64,000 nucleotides of DNA from Clavelina lepadiformis. Taxonomy: Eukaryota > Chordata > Ascidiacea > Aplousobranchia > Clavelinidae. The notes beneath the pieces are model-generated. The model had not been told where the DNA came from. It did no database searches and was given only the letters and a program-made list of their open reading frames with translations. Shown one piece after another: positions 25,262 to 36,468 of this stretch. A program made the position numbers and the translations under genes. Location of the stretch: positions 999,501-1,063,500 of the forward strand of contig NC_135245.1 of assembly GCF_947623445.1 (NCBI RefSeq). Reading direction: 5' to 3'. Each line of letters begins with the position of its first letter. Position 1 is the stretch's first letter.

Positions 25262-26104
25262 GTTTAGACTTAATCGATCAGAGGCCGGTTGGTTGGTATT
25301 TTAACCTAGGAATTACATTCCCAGTTGACTTGTTAGAAAGTTTCACACGGAGAATGTAGCTAAAGGCTTGAAAATAGGTGAAATATATAATCTCATCCCA
25401 AACATTTTAGTCATTACGATTGGCCTTGGTAAAGGATTATGTGTGTGCTTTTATCCATATCCCTGTATGAGTTAGTCCGAAGTGCACGCAGGTCTGCGTA
25501 AAATGTTCTAATAAGCGCATTTGTGATGATTTTACTGTCTACACTCTACAGCAACAGACTAAGACTTTTCTGACCAATTTGTTTACTTCTATCACTCGTT
25601 CCCTTCCACCATTATTAAATCATCAGCGACTTCCTCGAAACGGCCACTCATACAACTGGTTAAATTTTTCTGCTCGAATCTAAAAGAATCCACTTTGCTC
25701 ATGAAATCTCAATTCGAGACATCTCGCTGTCAAACGTGTGGTGTCAACGAGTCACAAAGGTCGAATAGGCTGATACAGATGTACTGTAGGGCAGGCTACA
25801 GACCCATTGGGTAAGGGATGCTTTGTTTAAGTAAGCACATCGTATACCATCAAGCTGGTTTTTATGTTTTACAAAATCAACAATAAAAAGTAATCATACA
25901 TTTAAACAAGTTATAAAATTTGATTTGTGTTTACTGGGTAAGGCAAGGTTATTTTATGCATTGCTATGATTGTTTAGTACAGTACGCAGTTGCAGTCTTG
26001 CAGACCATCAGTGTTATTATCACTCCGAGTAAAGTTCTGTGTTACATTCAAGCACCCATCTTTCTCCAAGTATCGTAAAAGGCCAGGTTCTTACAAAGAC
26101 ATTC

Positions 26105-29100
26105 TCAGTAATGCCGCCTCGCAATGCTAATTTCTCTCAGTTTTCGGTAAATGCAAACGGAGATAAGTATGCCGGCTAGCTGAGTTGCAGCCATGCCGAA
26201 AGCAGCAATTAGCAAGTAGCGCAAAGTCTGTCCGCTCTTACCGAAAAGAATATCCAGGCAGCCCTCTGAGTTCACGTTCGTGACGTCAAGTTTGTCGCCA
26301 CAGAAACAAACATCCTGGTCCCACTGTTGCTTTCTTGGATCGTCCAAGTCTTTACCGGTGCCAGGTCGGCAACAACTGTACGGTACCGTTGTACCGTTTT
26401 GCAAACCGGGACCGCATTGTCGCACGTTGGCAGCCCACGGCGAATCAAACCAATCGTTGAAAGAAATTCCCCCGCAACATCCAAGTTCAAGTTGAGCCTT
26501 GTCGATCGGGTTTTCAACGCTGAAACATACAAGGTCAGTAACGCCAGATTTGAGAGCAGGGAGGAAAATCGTAAAAGGCCGTAAATTGATTACAGAAAAA
26601 AAATTACTTATTTAAGAGAAAACGTTTGGACTCAGAGTTACTGGTTACGCTTACTAGCTACAACTGCATTCAGGCTATGATGGTGACAATACACTGTGGA
26701 TACTGCAATGCGTTTAATAGATTTTCTACCTCGGATTGTAATCCATCAATGCTTTGTCGATTCCCGTTTTAAAGGAACTCTCGATTTGATTCATAAATAC
26801 GATTGCGGTGATTCCCCCGGCTATTTCAATGAGAAAAACGATTCCAATTAGAATGCAATAGCAGTTGACCATGCACTTGTTATCTGCAAAGCAAGGGTAC
26901 TTAGCAGGCGTTAACATTTAGGAGGCGTCAAAGACCAAAAAATGCCATAAAATTTTTGTTTGTTTTATTTTACAGTAAATTTACTAAAAGTATAATTACT
27001 AGAAAAATCCTCCATGGGGCTCTCTGAAATTTTGCATGTCAATCTAGTATGGTTTGGACTACCATTCCATAAAATACCATCAAAAAACCATGATTCAAAC
27101 TTTTTTAATAGAGGCGCAAAATAAACACGAACATTTATGGCCTTAAAAACCTAATTTTAGCTACTTTCATGCCAATTTTTAGCATAATTCTGCACGCGAC
27201 CTGGGACATTGAAGCACGCCAACTGCTTGGGTAATTCCCAGGACGTCCAACAAAATCATAGATATCTTAGTTTTAAGTCTTTGACGCCCCCTTAGGGCCA
27301 CATCCGTTCAATAAACTCATTATGCCGGTTTGGTGCCAAATTTGTTCCGGGCATCGTGACGTAAAAATGTCGCATGAGTTGACGCAAGGTTTTGCTCAAA
27401 AACCTCGTATTCCCGGTGAGTTTGTATGTGTTGTTTTATTGTTTGTAAGTTAAGTTGGTAACCTTGTTCGTTTTCCCTGAACACGAGGGCAATCTCCGAG
27501 GTTTTCGAGTGGAAAACGTACGCTAAGTCATTCCAAACCCCTACGTCACAATGCACGGAACAAATGTGGTATTACACCGGCAGTCCGGGATGCCTTTGCG
27601 TAAATCCGGACTCCATAACTCACTTTTCACTGCTGTCAGAAAACCAAACAATCCCGATACAATAACCAAGCCGCCGATACCACAGAGCACGGCGGGTGTC
27701 ATAGAAATGTTAACTTCGGCGGATAAGTCGACGTAATGCTTCAACGCCATCTGAAGAAGAAAGAAGTAGTCAAAATAAAAATTACTATAAGTTTTCACAG
27801 AAACGCAAATGTAACGGCGTCTGTATTGGATTACACAAAGTAAAAAATATTAGAAAAAATGTTGTTTCTGACTGCAGAGGATATTTATAAATGGGGCTGC
27901 TTAAATTATCGGGTTTGGCGAGGTTAAGATGAGCGATGAGATTAGGGTCAAGTTAAGACGGTGCTATGGGTGGAGCTACAAAAAGATTTAAGAAAGAAAA
28001 TGGAATTACAACCTGCTGGGGTCGATCATTCGTAAAATTACTCGGAAAAACTTGGCACGTGATCACGTTTCTAGTTCAACTTTGCGACAGAAAGTCTTTC
28101 ACACTTTGAGACATTTTAAAGGTCGTTTCGCGCGAATCAAACCAAAAAGATTTTCTTCCCGTAGGGTGAAGATACCCGACAAATCGTTCCGTCACTTTTC
28201 ATTGATTTACTTTGATTACGTAAGCGACTTTTAACTTGGCGACTACGCCAAATCACTGATGCGTAACCATTGCGCCCTCACAGAATTCCTTTCCACCTAG
28301 ATTTAGGCTGGTCAAAGTTTTTTATTTTATTCCTCACATTTTTCACGTCTCTCGTCACCAAATTTTTGCGCGTATACCTAGGACCAATCAAACGACATTA
28401 CGTCATGCGGTTATCTTAAATTCAATCATACGTCATGGGTTGTCTTCACAGCGCTTAATATAATTTGTGGTTTTTACTTTGAAGGTCAATGGCGTCCAAT
28501 GCTTAAAGAAAGACGGCAACAGCTGCAAAGACGACGGCTTATACGAACATTTGTCATCACCAACAACAACCCTTCAATTTTGGTTTACAAATCACCATTA
28601 AGTTGTCGGTTTTACACTAAATTTGGCCGCCTCTCTGCCCGAAGTTTCTAGAATTTCTTGCCAATTTTAGATAAAGCCATTTTCCAGGTAAAATTTGCTG
28701 CGTTTGTTGACGTTCAAATCAGTCTCCTCGTGTCCCGCGGGTATGGAAGAAATGTAACGCGAAACCGACCGACCGCTCTCAATTAACGCTGTTTATCAAC
28801 GAGAAAGTCTCCATGACAGCATCACAGCAAGGCAACAAATACAACACAGCGGGAGAGGATTTGAACAAAACAGGCCTCGTTGGTATACAAACACTCAAAT
28901 TCTATTCAAGGGAAATATTATCGTTGACGGACAAAACAAAAAGTGCTCAGCGCACAATCAAATCCATTCGACTCTGCAAATGTAGTGAGGGTCTTATTAC
29001 TCAACAAACACGCAAACGTACCCGCGATAAACCTTCAATTACTTGTTCCAGTTTTATAACTGGCTTGGGTTAAGCTAACTTGCCAAAAATCTTTCTATAC

Positions 29101-29508
29101 AACTTTAATAAATTAATTTTTTCTTAAAAGAGTTCGTGGTTAGTTGATTTAAATCGTTTTACGCGTGTGTGACGCGATCACAATTCCTACTCGCCATAAG
29201 CAAGCGCGATCGGCTGCATAAACCGTTCACTGATATTCGGTTGTAAAAAATAATTTTTCCCTTGTTACAAAGAAAACAGAAGTGTGTGTTCATGAACAGA
29301 TATGATGTCGATATCGGGCATTAGTTGTAATTTCCCGTCAGCTCACCAGTGAAAGAATTATGACAAGTTCTCTAAAGTTTAGACTCACCAGCCCGTAGAT
29401 CCCAGAAGCAAGAAACAACACTCCAGTGCAAAGAAGAAAGACTGTGAATATGATGAGCATGATTTTCAAGCATGACAACACCCTGTACGCTTTCGCCGAA
29501 GACGACAT
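26105..29508 (-). CDS. Tetraspanin with eight EC2 cysteines (TspanC8-like)
   Basis: Four exons (29389-29508, 27624-27750, 26730-26883, 26105-26519) join in phase to 271 residues. Four hydrophobic segments are present: ILLIFTVFLL-type in exon 1, LCGIGGLVIVSGLFGF in exon 2, CILIGIVFLIEIAGG in exon 3 and LLIAAFGMAATQLAGILI at the C-terminus. The large loop carries GCCGG, RQCGPG, PYSCC, VCFC and EGC, eight cysteines in all. Loops with eight cysteines define the TspanC8 group (TSPAN5, 10, 14, 15, 17, 33), which chaperones the ADAM10 protease; CCGG with VPYSCC looks most like TSPAN33, but I do not assign it. Tetraspanins organise plasma-membrane microdomains. Intron 2 contains a Harbinger-type MITE that ends 37 bp from the exon 3 acceptor. 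Exon 1 starts at the first ATG (MSSSAKAYRV). Confidence 0.92.
26921..27291. mobile_element. PIF/Harbinger-type MITE in tetraspanin intron 2
   Basis: The left end GGAGGCGTCAAAGAC and the right end GTCTTTGACGCCCCC are near-perfect inverted repeats. They are flanked by TTA on both sides (26918-26920 and 27292-27294), the target duplication typical of PIF/Harbinger. The element is 371 bp and noncoding. Confidence 0.72.
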
Positions 29509-31398
29509 ATTCCCACACAAACTTCACTGAACTTTCAACTTCTCAAATCTTGCTTATCCGGTGCTTTGTAAAATCTTTGTACGTTTCTACGTTTTTCCTC
29601 GAAACGTTTCCGTTGAAATTCTGCGATTTTTCGACGCTCAGTTTTCTGCAGCGACGTGCAGTCGCTTTAGTTCTTTGTCTGATCTACGTCAGCCAGCTCC
29701 CCAAAAACTATTGCGCGTCACGCGCCGCTAGTCACCAGGTAGCTTTGTCTCTTCTTGGCGTCATACTCGTATTTCGTCATTCTTCTTCGCGGTTCTGACA
29801 GAGAAAAAAGAAACAGGCGAAAGCAATAAAAACCTGTTTTGATCTAAGATCCAATTTTGGGAAGACTTAAGACATCAACATATATGGGCAGCGATTACCT
29901 TTAGCGAGTTCAGGAAATTTCGCAACAATACCAGGTTGATGAGGAATGTTAAATAATTTACTTTCCTTGTAAGCACTTCTCCACCTGATAACACTTCTCT
30001 GAAATTGTCGTCTTGTGTCAACGTTACGCGACCAACGTACAGGTTTTAGTTTACACCTTATCCCATGTGTAGGCCTACATGTAAAGTTTATGTTCTGGTT
30101 GGGCCAATCGCTTGAAAAAATTCCTTTGCATCTGCAAAAACTGTTTTTTGCCGCTTTTATTGATTTGAAAGCCTTTTATCAAATGTGTTTCACTTTTATT
30201 TAATTTGCCAGGAAGTTCCAATAACACGCGAGCCCCGTATTTTGGTTCACTTACTTCTATTTGAGCTTTTCGATTTTGCTTGTAAAATATTTTAAAATTA
30301 ATATTCAGAGCAAGATTGAATGAAATATATTTTATTATATTAAGTTGGTGAAGAATCTATTTCGTTACTTATTTAGAAGCATGAAACGAAAACTACCTCA
30401 GAAAGGACTCGAATTTGCGATGTCATTTTAGTGGAAAAATAAAACAGTTATTTAAACCGCCAGATGGAGGCAAGCTGAAAGTACCTGGAATGATAAGACG
30501 TCATAGCAGCAACGTTAGCATCGTGGGAAACGTATTGTGTTGCTATTTCTGGCGCCAAGTGCAGTTGCGGCAAAGTTGCTAAAGCGGATACAGAATGTCT
30601 CTGTGTGAGATTTCGACGGCTTGTTCCTAGACGCAGTAGAGCTATTTGGGCGTTAAACAAATAAATAAAGTGGAAAGATACCAGTAGGTCTATTTATTCG
30701 TTAACTATGAGGAATTATATACACTTTCAGTTTCGTTGAGGATATATTGAACGATTGTTTGTGACTTAACTGGACATTATGGCATTAAGCTGTTCTAAGT
30801 TACGCCACCGTCGCAGAACTTCAAGCAAATTAAGGAAATCCGTTTTGGCGAATTCTATGCTCACTTTTGTACGTTTTCCAGCGTTGAGTTGGTTTTGGTT
30901 TACTCTTAGCAAACAATATTCTATGAAGCTTTGGTAGGCCTAGTTGTGTAAACACGTAGTATTCGACAGCACAATCTGCTGTTATCTAGCACCGTTGCAT
31001 TTTGAAACCCACTAATCTACACCTACTTGAAGATTTCAAATTTATTTTGTTGTATCAGTCATACAAGGCAAATTAAGACCAGTGGCAAAACGTCATGATT
31101 ATGACGACATAAAGAGAGTGAAGCAACATTTGCAGCAGTCCGAGATTATGTGAAGTCAATCACCAGCCAACACGCTTGCTATAATGGAGAATCGCCTTAG
31201 GCTGAATAAGATTAAAAACGATTGTAATTTTAAAACTTAACAGCTGCTTAATGCAGGTAGTTAACCAGCCGCTTAAAAAGGCGGAAAGTTGGAAGTTTAA
31301 ACTCACTATGGTCTTATTTTGCAAAGCAGAAACTGTTTCAAGTCATAGGCCCACATAAGAGCGCTTTTCATTGCACTTAGACCACTTAATTTGCAAAC
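29509..31398. other. Divergent intergenic region, tetraspanin / sulfotransferase-like gene
   Basis: About 1.9 kb without a gene I can support. Open frames are short and unlike known proteins. It must hold the two promoters; no core element is clear enough to place. Confidence 0.35.
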
Positions 31399-32491
31399 AT
31401 GAAGGTGATAGTGGCCGGCTTTTCTAAAACCGGTACCAAGACCGTAGCAGCCGCGTTAATGGATCTAGACTACAAGGTCTATGACTTTATGGACCACTTT
31501 TGGTATCACGGTGAGGATTGGTTGAAAATTTTCCGGGGTCAAGGTTCAATGAACGACTTTAAGAGAATGTATGATGACGTTGACGCTGTAGTTGACACAC
31601 CGGCCTTCCTCTATTGGGACGCCATACTGGAGGCTTTTCCAGATTCAAAGGTTTCTACACATTTCCGCGCTTGAGTCTTCGTAAATGAAAGCGGTTTCTA
31701 AAACACAACTCTTGTCGTTAATTTAAAAAAAACTAATTGTTCGTTAGATCATTCTCACAACGAGAGACGAGGACTCCTGGTACCGTAGCATGCTTGGCCA
31801 AGTTGAGGAAGCCGAAAAAAATCTGCTCTACAAAGTCATACAGATCCTTACACCAACCGGGAGGAAGTATTTCCGCTTCATCCAACAGATTGGTAATTGT
31901 CGTACATTCACTTCAGTCGAACACATCAAGCATTTTATTCGGAGTTATTTGATCTTTAGGAATTCTTGAATTCGGCTGGTTAAAACGCCATCCCTTTCAA
32001 AAGCTTCTCAGGAACCGGTTGACTCTTCAAAGAGGATTTAGACGTCATCAAACGTCATGTCTTCAGGTCAGATTACGTACGTCATACGATGCGAGAGCCA
32101 CTGACGTTAAAACAATGATCCATTGTTCAATACAGTTGGGCTCATGAAGTCATGATTCTGGTGCAAGATTTAAACGTAAATGTAAATTGCAATTTTTCAG
32201 CAAGCACCGAAGGACAAACTGCTTGTCTACAACGTCAAAGACGGCTGGGAACCTCTCTGTGCTTTTCTGGGCAAGCAAGTCCCGGATAAACCGTTTCCAC
32301 GCGAGAACGTCGGCGCCGTCATTATCGCGAAATTGATGGCGACCCACCCCGCCAATCAACGAATGAAGAAAGAACTGAAAATAGCTTTTTCTGCGCTGCT
32401 TGGAGTCGGCATTGGTGCTGGTTACTTGCTTTACAAAAATGGTTTATTTTCAAGACTGCTTTTCGTTATTCGAACAGCAGTTTTCAGATAA
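31399..32491 (+). CDS. P-loop sulfotransferase-like protein (Sulfotransfer_4 type)
   Basis: Four exons (31399-31650, 31748-31892, 31960-32066, 32201-32491) join in phase to 264 residues. It begins MKVIVAGFSKTGTKTVAAAL, whose GFSKTGTKT loop matches the phosphosulfate-binding P-loop of this family. DLDYKVYDFMDHF, VDTPAFLYWD, KIILTTRDEDSWYRS and KLLVYNVKDGWEPLCAFL are hallmarks of the large, poorly characterised group found in fungi, protists and invertebrate chordates. A hydrophobic segment near the C-terminus (ALLGVGIGAGYLLY) suggests a membrane anchor. No substrate is known for the group, so sulfotransferase activity is inferred from fold. Polyadenylation signal AATAAA at 32591. The exon 1 donor (GTTTCT) is weak, but the join restores the family sequence. 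Confidence 0.87.
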
Positions 32492-32590
32492 GAGCGGAAT
32501 CTATTATCCGTGAAGTTGCCAAAGAATTATGTACAAAGTCATTTAATTAATTAAACATCTTTTTTTCTCTATGCTTTCCATATAAGCACT

Positions 32591-32596
32591 AATAAA
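32591..32596 (+). terminator. Polyadenylation signal of sulfotransferase-like gene
   Basis: AATAAA about 100 bases past the stop codon, in AT-rich sequence. Confidence 0.55.
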
Positions 32597-33214
32597 CTCT
32601 ATTATTATTACTTTTGACTCGAGGTTTCATTTAACGACACGTTATTTAATTCACAAAAAGACAAATTACACTTTCCGGTAGAGGGCGTAAGCTGCAACTG
32701 ACAGGTCACCACGTTTCGAGTGATCTTTAAAAATCGACGAAAGAACGACTCTTGTTTTGCGTTTGCGTCAGGTTACTACTGAAGCAGAAATCTTCTAGTG
32801 CATAAGTAAATTCGCGGACAGTGACAACATAAGAGCCATGTAAAGAAGCAACTGACCGAACTTGTCAATTGCCGCTAGATGGTGCTTCAGTAGCTCAACT
32901 TGCACTTAAAGCCTAATCCAGGGCTACTCAACTAGTTTTAGCAAAGGTCCAGTTACAAAAGTTCAAAATTTGCTTAGGTCCGTCATAACTCTCATGAAAT
33001 AATTTACAGTCATACATGTATTAAAATACAATATATAAAGTAATATAATTCTCTGGATGGGTATTAATTTAATTTTAAAATCTCTGGATTTTAAAATATT
33101 AAATTCTCTGGATTTTTTTATCACAACACATGAAATACGGTATATAAAAAATCCGGTAAAGCGGTAATAGCAAAAGCAATAAGCGAAATTTATTTATTGT
33201 TCTGTTAGTCAAAG

Positions 33215-33448
33215 CTAGTGGGAGAATTGGTATTTCTTATTTCTTGCTAGTTCTTTTAATCTTGGTTCTAAAGTAGCGAGAGCGAGTCGAAGGCAGTGGT
33301 GAAGGGTCTCATTGGTCATACAGATTCGAAATTTATTCTTTATGAAGTTCATGTTTGAAAACGCTGACTCGCAGCTGTGCATTGTGACGTCAACAAGGCT
33401 TGTTTGAAATTGTGCTATTGTCTGCTGTGTTTTGTTTTTGCAAATCAA
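33215..33448 (-). pseudogene. hAT transposase C-terminal fragment
   Basis: It reads SCESAFSNMNFIKNKFR, then MTNETLHHCLRLALATLEPR and ends KKYQFSH. This is the hAT dimerisation region of the GTF2I-repeat/ZBED-associated transposase branch (CE..FS.M..IK.K.R, CLR.A, SH end). It lacks the catalytic core and lies inside an element with intact ends. Confidence 0.75.
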
Positions 33449-33493
33449 CGATAATGGATTTGGTTTTGTTAAAAACTCGTGTCCTTTATGAAG

Positions 33494-33754
33494 TCACAAA
33501 TATCATTGTGACTTCATCAAGGTTTTTTATGGCTTGCAATTAGCGCCTTGCTGATGATGGGCTTTACCCAGAAACAGCGCTGTCGAAGGCTACATTTCCT
33601 TAGTGATTTTGTATTAAACTTGTATAAACATCGTTTTATCAACAACGGATGGCGCAAAACGCCGGCTGTCCCGATTGACAAACGACCTATTAACAAAAAC
33701 CGCTAGAAGACTAGTTTGAGCTACCACTTACTCAATCGCTGATCAATTGAATAA
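33494..33754 (+). repeat. Dispersed repeat with hammerhead ribozyme core (copy 2)
   Basis: Second copy of the repeat at 17716-17984, here inside the hAT element. At its left edge a 12-bp inverted repeat (ATGAAGTCACAA and TTGTGACTTCAT, 33488-33517) straddles the boundary. The hammerhead core is on the plus strand. Confidence 0.75.
33545..33590 (+). ncRNA. Type I hammerhead ribozyme motif (copy 2)
   Basis: Stem I GCCTT, G, core CTGATGA (33551-33557), stem II TGGG-CTTTA-CCCA, GAAA, minimal stem III ACA-GCGC-TGT, cleavage triplet GTC ending at 33584, then G and AAGGC closing stem I. The core is identical to copy 1; the stem II loop differs by one base (CTTTA versus ATTTA), which suggests the core has been kept. 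Cleavage would follow C33584. Confidence 0.78.
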
Positions 33755-34042
33755 CCAGGAATAACAAAACTAATGATGAACGATTTCATTTGCGTAAATA
33801 CTGAGACAGACAAGGTCCGGATGCAACACTGAAAAGGTCCACATTCGGACCGCGGTCCGCCAGTTGAATAGCCCTGGCCTAATCCCTATTACTTGTAGAA
33901 ATTTCACGACGGTAAAGAGTGAAGAAATGGAAAATTTTAATTCGTGAACAATCGTGCATGGGCAGACAATATTGATTGAATAAATAGAGATGACATGAGC
34001 AAGCCTGAATAAATACACGACGGAAAAAATACAATTCTGGAC

Positions 34043-34124
34043 GGTCAATTCAACCCACAGACGATTAAACCCAGGACAATCTAACTCACAGATGTTGGGT
34101 GGGTCGTTCTGGGTTGAATCGACC
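34043..34124. repeat. Short inverted repeat
   Basis: Arms GGTCAATTCAACCCA and TGGGTTGAATCGACC (14 of 15 complementary) enclose about 50 bp that itself contains partial ACCCAG/CTGGGT-like pairs. It may be a small foldback element; no target duplication is clear. Confidence 0.4.
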
Positions 34125-34337
34125 TGGAATCGCTTAATACGTGAGTTAAACCACTACATGACACTAGGCTATAATGCTAGTTTTGATATTTGCAATAACC
34201 TACTGTATAATCTTACCATGAGCCGCAAAAACGCAAAGTTGAAAAACGCATTAGGTTATTTTGTAATAACGGAAGTTGTAATGTCATAATATTTTCAGCA
34301 AAATTTCTCAATTTAACATCAAACAATCTCAGATTAA

Positions 34338-36468
34338 TCAGCCGCTGTATGGTGGGGGAACTTCCGCTACAACGCCAGCAGGGGGCGGCATCCCTGCAGC
34401 CTTTTGGTCGTACGGTTGTTGCTGGGCAGGGTAGGCTACTGGAGGTGGTGAGGTCTGCACAACTGTCATCTGGCCTGATGGGACGCCCGGAGCTATGGAA
34501 ACAAGTTTGTCGTCATAGCAACCTTTGAGTATAAATGTGCAGAAGACGCCCCATTAACTCGTCACACGGTATTGTGGAGTTCTGGTGTTACGCAATAATG
34601 AGGAACAAAAAGCAAATCTTACTTTGATAGACAACTGCTGGTTGTTGAGTGACGACATGCATTGTTTGAGGGGGCGGTCCGCCAGGCTGAAAAAAATCAT
34701 ATCGTCTATAGTAATTTCCTTAAAGTTCCACATGGCATGTGCACACTGGAGCATAAAATTAAGAACGAAATGCTGGTCGAATTGCGGCACCGGTTTAAAT
34801 TTGAACCACGAGTAAACTTGTTGTAAACTACTGGCTGCGAAAGGACCATACAAAGTATGTAAAAATTAAGGCTGGATCCACCACAAAAGCTGGAACCCAA
34901 GTTTTTTTGCCGAAGACTTTTACATTGGTTTGGCTTAGTTGACTCATGAATTCGATTTCTAGTAGAGGATAGTACTCTAGAGAGTAGATTTCTAGTTCAG
35001 GCAAAAAAACGTGAAACTCTCTGCCAAACAGATGTGTTGATCCAGCTTAAGATAGTCTGCATAGTCACTATAAACGTAACCGATCTAAGGTCGATGAACT
35101 TGACTCTAACTTACCGGAGCGCCACAGCAACTCCCACAGCAGGTGTTAGGAGAGGAGCTACAGCACAGGGCCGAGCTTGTGATGAGCAGGACAAATGAGA
35201 TGAATCCGAATATGGCCAGACAGGAGAAAAGACCATGAGGTGTTGAACCCTTAACGAATTAACATTCTGTTACGATTGCTTTATCCATACCATGCTAAGA
35301 GACTGTCAATTATGTTTTGACATGTACATTTAGCCTCTTTTGACTTACTGCGTAGTACACACCAAAAGCGGAAGCAACAGAACTGTCAATACAGACTTGA
35401 ATTCCACTAAAGACAGTTGCAGTGATGCTTAAGCCCAAATGGGCGTTGATCTGAGAAACACATTGATCTTAGTTAAGTATATACCTGTATAAGTTTTAAC
35501 ATTGCCAATATGTTTGACTTAGTATCTCTAGTTGTGTTGAACATTGCCGCATAGAACACCATGGCAAAACGAATGCGTAGGTTTTCAAAGAAGCAACCAA
35601 TAACAAGCTAGGAAGTAGGAAGCGGCCAGCTTACACGTTCGAACAATCACTCACCAAGCTAAGAGTTGTGTTGTTTCTTCCGGCGAATATCCCCAGAACA
35701 CCGGCAATGATTACCTGAGCAAAAACACGGACAACAAACTTCAGCCTAATTGCATCATTCAAGTCATCAAACTCGTGCCAAAAGTCAGGTTGTTTCAAGC
35801 AAAATAATCAAGATTTTATTATAAGGTTTCAAGTTGACTAATTTGTGACATCAGCTAGGAGTACAAGCGCCAAGCATAAAGTTACCAAGTTTGAGCGCTT
35901 AAAACTGTTTAGGTATTAAAAAGTATAGCTTGGTAGAAGTAGTTTTCGCACCTTTGCTTCGATAAAATGCCGCTTTCAATAACCAAAAGTTAAATATTTC
36001 TGGATCAAAATATTCGCCTTTCCGAGGTTTCGTACCCCTGGTTGAGAACCCCATGTAAGCTATGTCACGCTTTGCAAAAGACTATGTCTTTGATGTTAAG
36101 TATGTCAAGTTCAACAAACATCTTTGAAATGTAAGACCAATACTCATGCTGGCATGAAAGTCGTCAAATTGAACGAAGTAGACTTACCCAGATCCCGCAC
36201 CAAAGACCTTCTCCAACGTTGATTGTGGCTCTAGATGAAAACAGAACCATTACGACGGCCCCAAGTATCGCGATCAGTACACCCAAAACCGTTTCGGTTA
36301 TCTGAGGAAAAAGTTGAATAAAATATGTAAATTTTCCTGTTAATTTTGAACAATTATACTTGATAGCGCTATAGTTACCCCAAGAATAAAAATTGATTTC
36401 AGATTCTTGAAGACGACTTGTTGTGGCTGTCCAGCTGCCACGGTTACTTGTTGCACCTGGGTTGCCAT
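34338..36468 (-). CDS. MS4A/CD20-like four-pass membrane protein (copy 1)
   Basis: Seven exons (36379-36468, 36188-36301, 35655-35714, 35349-35450, 35115-35249, 34623-34686, 34338-34492) join in phase to 239 residues. It starts MATQVQQVTVAAGQPQQVVF. Four hydrophobic segments follow: LGVLIAILGAVVMVLF, GIWVIIAGVLGIFAG, LGLSITATVFSGIQVCI and LAIFGFISFVLLITSSAL. GEGLWCGIWVIIAG and the following AGRNNTTLSL fit the membrane-spanning 4A family. After TM4 comes a cysteine cluster (CC, TCCGSCCG), possibly palmitoylated, then a proline-rich cytoplasmic tail ending PPPPYSG, a PPxY WW-domain ligand. MS4A proteins modulate receptor and calcium signalling; the role here is unknown. A paralogue with the same exon structure lies at 42279-44264 in the same orientation. 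Confidence 0.86.

Larger units (their letters stand above)
32919..33876 (-). mobile_element. Internally deleted hAT transposon with perfect 8-bp duplication
   Basis: Ends CAGGGCTACTCAACTAG and CAGTTGAATAGCCCTG are inverted repeats, flanked by the perfect duplication GCCTAATC (32911-32918 and 33877-33884). Between the ends lie a transposase C-terminal fragment (minus, 33215-33448), a roughly 260-bp hammerhead-bearing repeat (33494-33754) and the 5' terminal region shared with 13402-13527. The transposase N-terminus and catalytic core are missing, so the element is non-autonomous. Confidence 0.88.

Noticed and set aside
28813-29073. 86-codon open frame in tetraspanin intron 1
   Set aside because: Intronic, on the opposite strand, no recognisable motif.
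33481-33520. Tight inverted repeat read as a terminator or CRISPR-like unit
   Set aside because: It is a single hairpin at the edge of a retroelement-type repeat; no array exists.
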